Positions 48,504-57,627 are shown, counted from the stretch's first letter. The stretch is 64,000 nucleotides of DNA from Caballeronia zhejiangensis (GCF_000698575.1 NZ_JFHD01000002.1:372001-436000), one strand, 5' to 3'. Numbers and translations are program-made. Notes: generated from the sequence alone by a model not told the origin.

Positions 48504-50288
48504 ATGACGATGAAAACCGAAGAGCGCAGCGCGGTGTTCGCGCTGCTCGACGATTGCGATGCGACCGCCGAAAGGCGGTCGAGTCGTTTGTACACAGACT
48601 TCGTGCGCGAACGCGTGTGCGTGAACGCGCGCGATCTCGATGCCGTTTGCGCCGAAATCGAGCGCGATCTGCAGAGCGGCCTGCATGCGCTTGTCGTCGC
48701 GGATTACGAGTTCGGACGCAATCTCCAGTTCGGTGAAATCGGGCGTGGTGAAGATCACGCGCTTCGCGTGCTGATGTTTCGCTCGTGCGTGTTTCTGTCG
48801 CGTAAGGAAGTGAGCGCCTGGCTCGCCGATGACGACGTTGCAGGCGTCGCGGGCATTGCGCCGAGCGTCACCCGCGACGAGTTCGACAAGGCCATCGCCA
48901 CGGTTCAGGAGGCGTTGAAGGAAGGCGAGTCGTATCAGATCAACTACACGTATCGGCTGAATTTCGATGTATTCGGCACGCCGCTCGCGCTGTATCGGCG
49001 ATTGCGCGAGCGGCAAGCCGTGCATTTCGGCGCGTTCATCGCGTTGCCGGACGGCAGGTCGGTCGTGTCGTGCTCGCCGGAATTGTTCGTCGAGAAACAT
49101 GGCGATCTGTTGCGCGCGCGGCCGATGAAAGGCACCGCGCCGCGGGATGCCGATCCCGAATCGCTGCGCCTCGACCCGAAGAATCGCGCCGAGAACGTGA
49201 TGATCGTCGACTTGTTGCGCAACGACATGTCGCGCGTGGCGGTCACGGGTTCGGTCAACGTACCCGCGCTGTTCTCGGTCGAGCCGTACGCATCGGTGTG
49301 GCAGATGACGTCGACGATCGAAGCGCGCGTCATACCCGGCACGTCGTTCGCGGACATCGTGCGCGCGCTCTTTCCGTGCGGCTCGATTACCGGCGCGCCG
49401 AAGTATCGGACGATGCAACTGATCGACGAAATCGAGAGCACGCCGCGCGGGCTTTACACCGGCGCGATCGGCTGGCTCGATGCGAGCGGCGACTTCTGCA
49501 TGTCGGTGGCGATTCGTACGCTCGTCATCGATGCGGCCGCGCGGCGCGGCGTGCTCGGCATCGGCGCGGGCATCGTGCTCGATAGTGTCGCCGCCGACGA
49601 ATACGAGGAGTGTCTGTTGAAAGCGCGTTTTCTGACGGGCGCGGATCCCGGCTTCGAACTGTTCGAGACGACATACGCGACACGCGATGAAGGCGTGCGC
49701 CATTACGCGCGCCACGTCGCGCGGTTGAAGGCGAGCGCGGCGTATCTCGGTTTCACGTTCGACGAAGCTTCGTTGCACGAGCAGACCGCGCAACATATCG
49801 CGGACTTCGAAGGCCAGAAACCGTATCGAATGCGTATCGCGCTGGCCAAGAGCGGGCGCATCACGATGACGAGCGCGCCGCTTGCGCCGTTGCCATCGGA
49901 TACGGTGAACGTGCTGCTCGCTTCGGAGCGCGGATTCGCGCCGCAAAGCTCGGCCGATCCGCTGCTCAGACACAAGACGACGCGTCGCGCGGATTACGAT
50001 CGTGCGTGGAAAGCCGCCGAAGCCGAAGGCGCGTTCGACATGTTGTTCGTCAACGAGCGCGGCGAGTTGACCGAGGGCGGCCGCTCGAGCGTGTTCGTGA
50101 AGCTCGACGGCGAGTGGTTCACGCCGCCCATCGATGCCGGCGTGCTGCCGGGCGTGATGCGCGCGGTGTTGATGGAAGAACTCGGCGCGCGCGAACGCGC
50201 GCTTACGCCGAACGAACTCGACAACGCGCAGAGCCTGCTGATCAGCAACGCCCTGCGCGGCGCGGTCGAAGCGCGCCTCAAGCGTTAG
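48504..50288 (+). CDS. pabB: PabB-PabC fusion: aminodeoxychorismate synthase component I / lyase
   Basis: 594-aa fusion serving p-aminobenzoate and thus folate synthesis. Residues about 1-390 are the chorismate-binding domain: SYQINYTYRLNF, SPELFVEKHGDLLRARPMKGTAP, NVMIVDLLRNDMSRV, and FPCGSITGAPKYRTM. Residues about 395-594 resemble the PLP fold-type IV lyase: FELFETTYA at its start, the PLP-lysine candidate in LLRHKTTRRADYD, and LFVNERGELTEGGRSSVFV. In E. coli these are separate pabB and pabC genes. It starts 31 bp after dnaJ. Confidence 0.92.
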   Translation: MTMKTEERSAVFALLDDCDATAERRSSRLYTDFVRERVCVNARDLDAVCAEIERDLQSGLHALVVADYEFGRNLQFGEIGRGEDHALRVLMFRSCVFLSRKEVSAWLADDDVAGVAGIAPSVTRDEFDKAIATVQEALKEGESYQINYTYRLNFDVFGTPLALYRRLRERQAVHFGAFIALPDGRSVVSCSPELFVEKHGDLLRARPMKGTAPRDADPESLRLDPKNRAENVMIVDLLRNDMSRVAVTGSVNVPALFSVEPYASVWQMTSTIEARVIPGTSFADIVRALFPCGSITGAPKYRTMQLIDEIESTPRGLYTGAIGWLDASGDFCMSVAIRTLVIDAAARRGVLGIGAGIVLDSVAADEYEECLLKARFLTGADPGFELFETTYATRDEGVRHYARHVARLKASAAYLGFTFDEASLHEQTAQHIADFEGQKPYRMRIALAKSGRITMTSAPLAPLPSDTVNVLLASERGFAPQSSADPLLRHKTTRRADYDRAWKAAEAEGAFDMLFVNERGELTEGGRSSVFVKLDGEWFTPPIDAGVLPGVMRAVLMEELGARERALTPNELDNAQSLLISNALRGAVEARLKR

Positions 50289-50294
50289 CCAGAA

Positions 50295-51443
50295 TCACCA
50301 CTCGGCGACGCTGCCATCCGCGTGACGCCACACCGGATTGCGCCAGCGATGGCCGACCTTCGCCATTTCGCGCACTTTCTCCTCGTTCACCTCGATTCCC
50401 AAGCCCGGCCCTTGCGGAATCGACACCATCCCGTCTTCGTACTTGAAGACTTCCGGATTCCTGATGTAATCGAGCAGGTCATTGCCCTTGTTGTAGTGAA
50501 TGCCGAGGCTCTGTTCCTGGATGAACGCGTTATAGCTGACCGCATCGATCTGCAGACAGGTTGCGAGCGCGATCGGACCGAGCGGGCAGTGCAGCGCGAG
50601 CGCGACATCGTAGGCTTCGGCCATCGTCGCGATCTTGCGGCATTCGGTGAGACCGCCCGCGTGCGACGCGTCCGGCTGAATGATGTCGACGTAACCGCCC
50701 GCCAGAATGTGCTTGAAATCCCAGCGCGAGTAGAGCCGCTCGCCGAGCGCGATCGGCGTGCTTGTCTGGTTGACGATATCGCGCAGCGCCTCGACGTTTT
50801 CCGAAAGCACCGGCTCTTCGATGAACATCAGCTTGAACGGATCGAGCTCCTTCGCGAGCACTTTCGCCATCGGCTTGTGCACGCGTCCGTGAAAGTCGAC
50901 GCCGATGCCCACGTTCGGCCCGACCGCTTCGCGCACCGCTTGCACGTTGTCGATCACGCCCTGAACCTTGTCGAAGGTATCGATGATCTGCAGCTCTTCC
51001 GAGCCGTTCATCTTCACGGCCTTGAAGCCGCGCTCGACCACCGCCCGCGCGTTGTTCGCGACGTCGCTCGGACGGTCGCCGCCGATCCACGAATACACCT
51101 TGATCTTGTCGCGCACCTGGCCGCCGAGCAGCGCGTGCACCGGCACGCCGTGATGCTTGCCGAGAATGTCCCACAATGCCTGATCGACGCCCGCGATCGC
51201 GCTCATGCCGATCGGCCCGCCGCGATAGAAGCCCGCGCGGTACATGACCTGCCACAAGTCTTCGATATGGCGCGGGTCCTTGCCGACGAGATAGTCGGCG
51301 AGTTCATCGACGGCTGCGGCGACCGTATGCGCGCGGCCTTCCACAACCGGCTCGCCCCAGCCCGTGATGCCCTCGTCGGTTTCGATCTTGAGGAAGCACC
51401 AGCGCGGCGGAACGATGAAGGTCTCGAGTTTCGTGATTTTCAT
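50295..51443 (-). CDS. dgoD: D-galactonate dehydratase
   Basis: 382-aa enolase-superfamily dehydratase turning D-galactonate into 2-keto-3-deoxygalactonate. Metal-ligand and catalytic regions: [47 protein letters not shown] and [14 protein letters not shown]. The start [24 protein letters not shown] is characteristic of DgoD. AGGAG is upstream of ATG 51443. Divergent from a GntR regulator that likely controls it. The other dgo genes are not adjacent. Confidence 0.93.
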   Translation of the reverse strand: MKITKLETFIVPPRWCFLKIETDEGITGWGEPVVEGRAHTVAAAVDELADYLVGKDPRHIEDLWQVMYRAGFYRGGPIGMSAIAGVDQALWDILGKHHGVPVHALLGGQVRDKIKVYSWIGGDRPSDVANNARAVVERGFKAVKMNGSEELQIIDTFDKVQGVIDNVQAVREAVGPNVGIGVDFHGRVHKPMAKVLAKELDPFKLMFIEEPVLSENVEALRDIVNQTSTPIALGERLYSRWDFKHILAGGYVDIIQPDASHAGGLTECRKIATMAEAYDVALALHCPLGPIALATCLQIDAVSYNAFIQEQSLGIHYNKGNDLLDYIRNPEVFKYEDGMVSIPQGPGLGIEVNEEKVREMAKVGHRWRNPVWRHADGSVAEW

Positions 51444-51498
51444 TGAGCGTCTCCTGAAGGGTTTTACATGGTAGCAAAAAGGCGATGTCTGGGCATAT

Positions 51499-51509
51499 TA
51501 ATAGTATTA
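51499..51509. promoter_or_regulatory. Candidate operator palindrome between dgoD and the GntR gene
   Basis: TAATAGTATTA, an 11-bp perfect palindrome centred on G51504 in an AT-rich divergent promoter region. FadR-type GntR proteins bind short palindromes of this sort. Binding is inferred only. Confidence 0.45.
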
Positions 51510-51610
51510 TTCGCGTAAAGATTAAGACTTACGAAACATCAGTCGAATGCCCGATAATCGTGCTCAAAATATGAAGGGAGACCATCATTTACCGCGATCT
51601 GCATGGCCGT

Positions 51611-52264
51611 GTGACGCATGAACTGGGCATGGCGATCCTGCGCGGCGACTTTGCGCCGGGTTCGCCATTGCCGCGCGAAGCGGAACTGATGGAGCGCTTT
51701 GGCGTGAGCCGCACGGTGTTGCGCGAGTCGTTGCGCACGCTGACATCGAAAGGATTGATCGAGTCGCGGCCGAAAGTCGGTACGCGCGTGCGCGCGCAAG
51801 ACGCGTGGAATCTGCTCGATGCCGACATGCTCGACTGGTACTCGCGCGTCGCGCCGCCGCTGCAATTCGCACTCAAGCTTCAGGAAATGCGCGAGATGAT
51901 CGAGCCGTACGCCGCCGCGCTCGCCGCCGACAACCACGAAGAACGCACGCGCGAACGACTCACGCGCGCGCATCAGGCGATGGCGGACGCGCAGAACGTC
52001 GATGAATGGGTGCGCGCCGATCTCGACTTCCATCTGGGCGTGCTCGCCGCGTGCAGCAACGAATTGCTGATTCCGCTCGGCGCGCTGATCGAGCGCACGC
52101 TCGAAGGCCAGTTGCGCCTGAACGCGAAGCGCGCCGACGTCTACAACGCGTCGCTCGCGGAACATACGGCGGTTTTCGAAGCGATCATCGCGCGCGATTC
52201 GAACGGCGCGCGCCGCGCGATGGCCGGTCTGCTTGGTGTGACACGCGGCCGGATTGAGGGCTAG
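51611..52264 (+). CDS. FadR-subfamily GntR regulator, likely galactonate regulator
   Basis: 217 aa as counted from GTG 51611. Winged HTH: PGSPLPREAELMERFGVSRTVLRESLRTL and SKGLIESRPKVGTRV. C-terminal FCD effector domain with metal-type residues (RADLDFHLGVL, LAEHTAVFEAI). The conserved N-terminal helix seems to start earlier: codons from 51587 read YRDLHGR before VTHELGMAIL, and AAGGGAG precedes ATC/ATT codons at 51584/51587, so translation may begin at a rare ATT or ATC. Divergent from dgoD, matching a DgoR role. Its 3' end overlaps the MBL gene by 4 bp. Confidence 0.87.
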   Translation: MTHELGMAILRGDFAPGSPLPREAELMERFGVSRTVLRESLRTLTSKGLIESRPKVGTRVRAQDAWNLLDADMLDWYSRVAPPLQFALKLQEMREMIEPYAAALAADNHEERTRERLTRAHQAMADAQNVDEWVRADLDFHLGVLAACSNELLIPLGALIERTLEGQLRLNAKRADVYNASLAEHTAVFEAIIARDSNGARRAMAGLLGVTRGRIEG

Positions 52265-53121
52265 AACGCGTTCAGCGGAATCTTCAGATAGGTCGTGCCG
52301 TTGCTCGCCGCGTCGGGAAAGTGGCCCGCGCGGATATTGACCTGAATGGCGGGCAAGATGAGCGTCGGCATGCCGAGCGTCGCGTCGCGCGCCTCGCGCA
52401 TCGCGACGAACTCGTCCTCGGTCTTGCCGCCGCCGACGTGGATGTTCTTCTCACGCTGCTCGCGCACCGTGGCTTGCCATTGCGGAGCGCGCGTCTCCGG
52501 CGGATAGTCGTGACACACGAAAAGCCGCGTGTCGGGATCGAGCGCGAGCAGGCGCTGAATCGATCGATACATCGCGCGGGCGTCGCCGCCCGGGAAATCG
52601 CAGCGCGCGGTGCCCAGATCCGGCATGAAGAGCGTGTCGCCGACGAACACCGCATCGCCGACGCGATACGCCATGTCGGCGGGCGTATGTCCCGGCACGA
52701 AGAGCGCGGTTGCTTCGAGCGCGCCGATCATGAACCGCTCGCCGTCGGCGAACAGATGATCGAACTGCGAGCCGTCGAGCTGGAACTCGGGCTCGAGATC
52801 GAAGATCTTCTTGAACACGCCCTGCACCGTGCGTATCGACTCGCCAATTCCGATCTTCCCGCCGAGCGTGCGTTTCAGATACGGCGCCGCCGAGAGATGA
52901 TCGGCGTGCGCGTGCGTCTCCAGAATCCATTCGACGGAAAGCCGCTGGTCCCGCACGAACGCGACGACCGCATCGGCGGATTTCGTCGATGTGCGGGCGG
53001 CTTTGGGATCGTAGTCGAGCACCGGATCGACGATAGCCGCGGCGGAGCCGGGCGCTTCGTAGACGACGTACGTCATCGTGCCGGTGTTGATGTCGAAGAA
53101 GGGCTGAATGATCGCTTGCAC
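52261..53121 (-). CDS. ETHE1/Blh-like metallo-beta-lactamase-fold hydrolase
   Basis: 286-aa MBL-fold protein. Metal site HAHADH at residues 70-75, His145 in FVPGHTPAD, Asp162 in FVGDTLF and His in FVCHDYPP. The ETHE1 branch uses a mononuclear iron to oxidise persulfides; the Blh branch takes part in sulfide detoxification in plant-associated bacteria. Full substrate not resolvable by eye. GTG start at 53121 with GGGGA upstream. Divergent from a DedA-rhodanese fusion, which supports a sulfur role. Confidence 0.85.
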   Translation of the reverse strand: MQAIIQPFFDINTGTMTYVVYEAPGSAAAIVDPVLDYDPKAARTSTKSADAVVAFVRDQRLSVEWILETHAHADHLSAAPYLKRTLGGKIGIGESIRTVQGVFKKIFDLEPEFQLDGSQFDHLFADGERFMIGALEATALFVPGHTPADMAYRVGDAVFVGDTLFMPDLGTARCDFPGGDARAMYRSIQRLLALDPDTRLFVCHDYPPETRAPQWQATVREQREKNIHVGGGKTEDEFVAMREARDATLGMPTLILPAIQVNIRAGHFPDAASNGTTYLKIPLNAF

Positions 53122-53272
53122 GTTGATTCCCCCGGTGCGTCACGCGATCCTGTGCTTTTGCGGCCCGGATGGATTGGGCGTGTTTGTCAGGATCGCGATA
53201 CAGTGTAACCCTTTGCGCCGGGCATCGATGCGCCGGCCGTCGTCTTCGCGAAAGCTCCATCGAGAGGTTTGA

Positions 53273-54286
53273 ATGCCGCACGTCCCGACCGCGCTCGCGT
53301 CGTCCTGGGGCGCGTGGGCCGTGTTCGTCAGCGTCCTCGCGACGCAGCTCGGCGTGCCGGTCCCCGCCGCGCCGATGCTCATTCTCGCCGGCACGCTCGT
53401 CGCCGCCGGCAACGTGCCGTTCTGGCAAATGCTGGTGGCCGCAGTGCTCGCGGTGCTCATCGCCGATTCCTTGTGGTTCACCGCGGGCCGTCTCTACGGC
53501 CGAACCTTTCTCAATTCGCTCGTGCGCTTCTCACTGTCGATCGATACCACGCTGCGCACCGCGCGCCGATGGTTCGAGCGCTTCGGCGTGCCGCTGCTCG
53601 CGCTGTCGAAGTTCGTGCCGGGGCTCGGGCTCGTGTCGGCGCCGCTGCTCGGCACCACGCAGATCGAAGTGCGCGTCTTCGTGTTGTGGGATCTGATCGG
53701 CGCGACGGCGTGGGCGAGCTTCTGGATGCTCGGCGGCGCGGCGCTCGAGGCGCAGATCGGCCGGCTCATCGAACTGGTGCGCGCGAACGGCACGACGCTG
53801 ATCGACGTGCTCGTGATCATCGCGCTCGGCTTCGTGCTGTATCGATGGATCCGGCGCGAGCAGTTTCGTCAGTGGCTCGCCAAGTATCACATCACGCCCG
53901 ATCAGCTCGACGCGATGATGCACTCCGACACGCCACCCGTGATCTACGACGCGCGTCCGGCGGACATTCGCCGTCGCGAGCCGTATCGCATCGCGGGCGC
54001 GATCGCGCTCGATCTCGATTCGCCGGATCGCGTCGATCAGTTGTATGCGGAGCACGAGGTCGTCGTGTATTGCGTGTGTCCGAACGAGGCGACGGCGAAG
54101 ACCATCGCGCGTCAATTGCGGGCGAAGGGCTTCAGACACGTGCGGCCGCTGAAGGGCGGGCTCGATGCGTGGGAAAAGCACGGCTATCCGACCGAGCCGA
54201 TTCCGCCCGAGCACTTGCGCGCGCCCGCCGATCACGACGACATCGATCACGATATGGTGACGATCCGCGCGACCGCGCCGGAATGA
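53273..54286 (+). CDS. DedA (VTT) membrane protein fused to a rhodanese domain
   Basis: 337 aa. Residues about 1-205 are a DedA/SNARE-associated domain with four to five hydrophobic segments and the family segment RFGVPLLALSKFVPGLGLVSAPLLG. Residues about 225-320 are a rhodanese domain: PPVIYDARPADIRRREPYRIAGAI, with YCVCPNEATA as active-site loop (a Cys two residues after the first; two candidate thiols), and GLDAWEKHGYP. DedA proteins are lipid flippases/transport-like proteins. Rhodaneses move sulfane sulfur. The substrate of the fusion is unknown. Confidence 0.87.
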   Translation: MPHVPTALASSWGAWAVFVSVLATQLGVPVPAAPMLILAGTLVAAGNVPFWQMLVAAVLAVLIADSLWFTAGRLYGRTFLNSLVRFSLSIDTTLRTARRWFERFGVPLLALSKFVPGLGLVSAPLLGTTQIEVRVFVLWDLIGATAWASFWMLGGAALEAQIGRLIELVRANGTTLIDVLVIIALGFVLYRWIRREQFRQWLAKYHITPDQLDAMMHSDTPPVIYDARPADIRRREPYRIAGAIALDLDSPDRVDQLYAEHEVVVYCVCPNEATAKTIARQLRAKGFRHVRPLKGGLDAWEKHGYPTEPIPPEHLRAPADHDDIDHDMVTIRATAPE

Positions 54287-54293
54287 GCCGACC

Positions 54294-55223
54294 CTAGCTG
54301 CGGCGCGCCGGCCGGTTCACGAGCGCGATGCCCGCGAGGACCATCGCGGCGGCGACCATGAAGCGCGCGGTGAAATGCTCGCCGAGCAAGAGCACGCCGA
54401 AGGTGACGCCGAAGATCGGCGTGAGAAACGAGAACACGGAAAGCCGCGACGCCATGTAGCGCGTGAGCAGCCAGAACCACGTCAGATAGCTGATGAACGC
54501 GACGACGATCGCCTGATACGCGAGACTCGCGATCGCTATGGGCGACACGGCTTCGACGTGCGTCTGCCCGATGCCCGCCGCGAGCACGAGCAGCAGAACC
54601 GCCGATACCGCCAGCTGATAGAACAGCGTCTTGCTCGCACTCGCATGGGAGAGCGCGGACGCGCGCACGACGACCGTCGTCGCGGCCCAGAAGATGCCGG
54701 CCATGATGCCGAGCGCATCGCCAGCGATGCCTTGCAACGTCGATGCGCTATTCGGATTGCCGTGCAGAAAGCCGTCCGCGAACGCGAGCGCGATGCCGCA
54801 GAACGCGAGCACGATGCCGCTCCACTGCGTGCGCGAAAGCCGCTCGCCCGCGACGAACCAGTGCAGCCCGAGCGCGGTGAAACAGGGCGCGGTGTAGAGA
54901 AACACGGCCATGCGTGTGGCCGTCGTGAGACTCAGGCCGAAGAAGATGCAGACGAATTCGCCGCCGAACAGCACGCCCGCGAGCAGTCCGGCGGGCAGCG
55001 TGTCGTCGCGCTGAAAGAGCGGCACGCCGCGCGTGCGCGTCCAGACCCATACGAGCAATGTCGCGATCAGCGAGCGGATGCCGGCCTGCAGCATCGGCGG
55101 AATCGAGGCGTTGGCTTCCTTGATCGCGACTTGCTGGAATCCCCACGCGCCGCAGAGGGCGATCATCACGATGACGGCGGTGGCGTCGGGGGCGCGGCGC
55201 AGGGAGAGGGATGGCGAGCTCAT
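54294..55223 (-). CDS. EamA/DMT-family transporter
   Basis: 309-aa inner-membrane protein with ten predicted helices in two EamA repeats (about 10-150 and 165-300). Typical features: AWGFQQVAIKEANASIPPMLQAGIRSLIATLL, PCFTALGLHWFVAGERLSRTQWSGIVLAF and SFLTPIFGVTFGVLLLGEHF. Probably exports metabolites or amino acids. Substrate not predictable. Convergent with the DedA-rhodanese gene (7-bp gap). Confidence 0.9.
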   Translation of the reverse strand: MSSPSLSLRRAPDATAVIVMIALCGAWGFQQVAIKEANASIPPMLQAGIRSLIATLLVWVWTRTRGVPLFQRDDTLPAGLLAGVLFGGEFVCIFFGLSLTTATRMAVFLYTAPCFTALGLHWFVAGERLSRTQWSGIVLAFCGIALAFADGFLHGNPNSASTLQGIAGDALGIMAGIFWAATTVVVRASALSHASASKTLFYQLAVSAVLLLVLAAGIGQTHVEAVSPIAIASLAYQAIVVAFISYLTWFWLLTRYMASRLSVFSFLTPIFGVTFGVLLLGEHFTARFMVAAAMVLAGIALVNRPARRS

Positions 55224-55370
55224 CGGCTGTCGGTTAAGCGTGCACTGATCTGGAGCGTCGATTGTGCCAGCGAACCGCTGCGATGAACGAAAGGTCGGGA
55301 CGAGCCCGTGGAGATTGCGCGCCGCGACGAGCGTGCGGCGCGCGCTTTGAAAGCGTGGATTGAGCGCGGT

Positions 55371-55757
55371 TCAGGAATGCTTTTCGATCAGTTCGACCTT
55401 GTAGCCGTCCGGATCTTCGACGAACGCGATCACCGTCGTGCCGCCCTTCACCGGACCGGCTTCGCGCGTCACCTTGCCGCCCGCCTGACGGATGCGCTCG
55501 CACGCATCGGCGGCGTTATCGACTTCGAGCGCGATATGACCGTAAGCCGTGCCGAGATCGTACTTGTCGGTGCCCCAGTTGTAGGTCAGTTCGAGCACGC
55601 TGTTCTCGCTTTCCGGGCCGTAGCCGACGAACGCGAGCGTGTACTTGTACTCGGTGTTTTCGCTTTGACGCAGCACATGCATGCCGAGAATGCGCGTGTA
55701 GAAATCGATGGAACGCTGCAGGTCGCCGACGCGCAGCATCGTGTGGAGGAGTCGCAT
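55371..55757 (-). CDS. gloA: Lactoylglutathione lyase (glyoxalase I)
   Basis: 128-aa metalloenzyme turning the methylglyoxal-glutathione adduct into S-lactoylglutathione. The family start [25 protein letters not shown] contains the first metal His (His5), with Glu in VLELTYNWG (near 57), His in GHIALEVDN and Glu in KVELIE. Length and sequence typical of the Ni-dependent bacterial class. Downstream of the YgjP-like gene on the minus strand with 77 bp between. Confidence 0.96.
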   Translation of the reverse strand: MRLLHTMLRVGDLQRSIDFYTRILGMHVLRQSENTEYKYTLAFVGYGPESENSVLELTYNWGTDKYDLGTAYGHIALEVDNAADACERIRQAGGKVTREAGPVKGGTTVIAFVEDPDGYKVELIEKHS

Positions 55758-55834
55758 GGTGGGATTCCTGTTTGTAGGTTTGCGGGGACAGGAATGAAAT
55801 TGTACCGTCGGCGCCTTTTACGCGCTGACCGCGC

Positions 55835-56815
55835 TCACAGTGCCGGCAGCAAGTCCGGCGGATGATGCTTGAGCGTATGCCGCGCCTCGCGGAACTCGGG
55901 GAAGATCGATTCCACCGTCTGCCAGAAACGCGGGCTGTGATTCATCTCGCGCAGATGCGCGAGCTCGTGCGCGACGACGTAATCGATGATCGACATCGGA
56001 AAATGGATGAGCCGCCAGTTGAGGCGAATCTTGCCGTCGCTGGAGCAACTGCCCCAGCGCGTCGCCGCCGACGACAGCGCATACGCGCGGTACTCGACGC
56101 CGAGCTTCGCCGCATAGACCGCGAGCCGCGCACCGAAGATGCGCTTCGCTTCGCTTTGCAGCCAGCCTTGCACGCGATCCTTGATCTGCTGCGCGTCGGC
56201 GGATGCTGGCAGCGGAAGCGTGAGCACGCTGGTTTCGTCATCGAACGAAAGCGCGCTCGCAGAGTTGAGCGACACGCTGATCGTCTTGCCGAGAAACGGA
56301 AACTGCGCGCCGTCCTTCCATTCGATGCGCGGCAGCGCGCGCTGCTCCACGCGCGTCTGCCATTCGGTGAGCTTCCTGACGATCCAGTTCTGCTTGTCGA
56401 GAATCGCGCTTTCGATATCGGCGATCGTCACCCAGCGCGGCGCGGTGATCGCGAGCCCGGTTCCGTCGATGCAAAAGCCGATCGTGCGCCGCGACGAACG
56501 ACGCAACCGGTATTCGAGCGCGCCCGCTTTGAGCACGATGCGACGCAGGCGCACGCCATCGGGCAGCGGTGCGGTGGGCGCGTTCGGTGCGGCGGGCGTG
56601 AGGACGGGAACGGGATCGGCGGGGGGAACATCGCCGCGCAGCGGAGCCGGTCCGTTCGCGGGCGGCGCGCCGGAGTAAGCCGGCGCATGCTCGAACGGCA
56701 GATCGAGTTGCAGGGTATCGAGCGCGACGGCGGGGCGCTGTCGCGAAGGGGCTTTCTGCATCGGCTCCGCTTTGCGCTCACGGCGCAGGAATGACGAGAA
56801 GAAAGAGTAGGGCAC
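55835..56815 (-). CDS. YgjP-like zinc metallopeptidase (M48/SprT-like, DUF45)
   Basis: 326-aa protein with a Pro/Ala-rich N-terminal third and a C-terminal DUF45 domain. Zinc motif HELAH in VVAHELAHLREMNHSPRFW near residue 285, with the third ligand His of NHSP. The YRLRRSSRRTIGFCIDGTGL strand pattern and WGSCSSDGKIRLNWRL are family signatures. Start uncertain: GTG 56815 as given, or ATG 56761, 18 codons later and close to GGAG. Role unknown; relatives are linked to proteolysis under stress. Confidence 0.88.
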   Translation of the reverse strand: MPYSFFSSFLRRERKAEPMQKAPSRQRPAVALDTLQLDLPFEHAPAYSGAPPANGPAPLRGDVPPADPVPVLTPAAPNAPTAPLPDGVRLRRIVLKAGALEYRLRRSSRRTIGFCIDGTGLAITAPRWVTIADIESAILDKQNWIVRKLTEWQTRVEQRALPRIEWKDGAQFPFLGKTISVSLNSASALSFDDETSVLTLPLPASADAQQIKDRVQGWLQSEAKRIFGARLAVYAAKLGVEYRAYALSSAATRWGSCSSDGKIRLNWRLIHFPMSIIDYVVAHELAHLREMNHSPRFWQTVESIFPEFREARHTLKHHPPDLLPAL

Positions 56816-56843
56816 GCCTCGGCTCGAATCGAACGCCGCCGCG

Positions 56844-57617
56844 TCAGCGGCCCGCGCCCGCAGCGCCGGCTTTGGCCGGCTGCGCGTTCGGCACGGCGTA
56901 AGCGTGCGGATCGATGCGGCGCATTTCCGTCTCGATCCAGCTTTCGACGCGCGCGTTCACTTCCTCAGGCGTGAGACCGGCCGTATCGATCGGCTTGCCG
57001 ACCGACACCGTGACTATACCCGGATATTTGATGAACGAATTGCGTGGCCACACGTGACCGGCGTTGTGCGCGATGGGCACGACCGGCGCGCCGGTTGCAA
57101 CCGCGAAGCGTGCGCCGCCGGTCTTGTACTTGCCCTGGCTGCCGACGCGTGTGCGCGTGCCTTCGGGGAACATGATGATCCACGCGCCTTCGTCCATGCG
57201 CGCGCGGCCTTGCCTGGTGACGGAGACGAAGGCGTCGCGGCCCTGCTTGCGATCGATGTGCACCATCTTCAGGAGTCCGAGCGCCCAGCCGAAGAACGGC
57301 ACATAGAGCAGCTCGCGCTTGAACACGTAGCAGAGCGGCCGCGGCATCAGCGCGGGAAACGCGAGCGTCTCCCATGCGGACTGATGCTTCGACAGCAGCA
57401 CGGCCGGACCATTCGGCAGGTTCTCCATGCCTTCGATCGTGTAGCGAATGCCGATCAGATGCCGCAGCACGACGATCGTCGACTTGCACCAGCCGGCGGC
57501 CATCCAGTAACGCTTGTCTGCGCGCATGAACGGAAACGCGATGAAGCAGGCGATCGCGTACGGCACCGTGTACACGACGAAGTAAAGCATCAACAGCAAC
57601 GAACGGATGAAGCGCAT
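56844..57617 (-). CDS. plsC: 1-acyl-sn-glycerol-3-phosphate acyltransferase (PlsC-like)
   Basis: 257-aa membrane acyltransferase of phospholipid synthesis. One N-terminal hydrophobic region (residues 5-30) and the acyltransferase blocks: KHQSAWET at 77-84, VHIDRKQGRDAF, and FPEGTRTR near 150. The catalytic motif is His78-x4-Glu83 instead of the usual His-x4-Asp, a known variation in some PlsC relatives. 10 bp after gmhB, so one operon. Confidence 0.9.
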   Translation of the reverse strand: MRFIRSLLLMLYFVVYTVPYAIACFIAFPFMRADKRYWMAAGWCKSTIVVLRHLIGIRYTIEGMENLPNGPAVLLSKHQSAWETLAFPALMPRPLCYVFKRELLYVPFFGWALGLLKMVHIDRKQGRDAFVSVTRQGRARMDEGAWIIMFPEGTRTRVGSQGKYKTGGARFAVATGAPVVPIAHNAGHVWPRNSFIKYPGIVTVSVGKPIDTAGLTPEEVNARVESWIETEMRRIDPHAYAVPNAQPAKAGAAGAGR

Positions 57618-57627
57618 GGAATATCTG

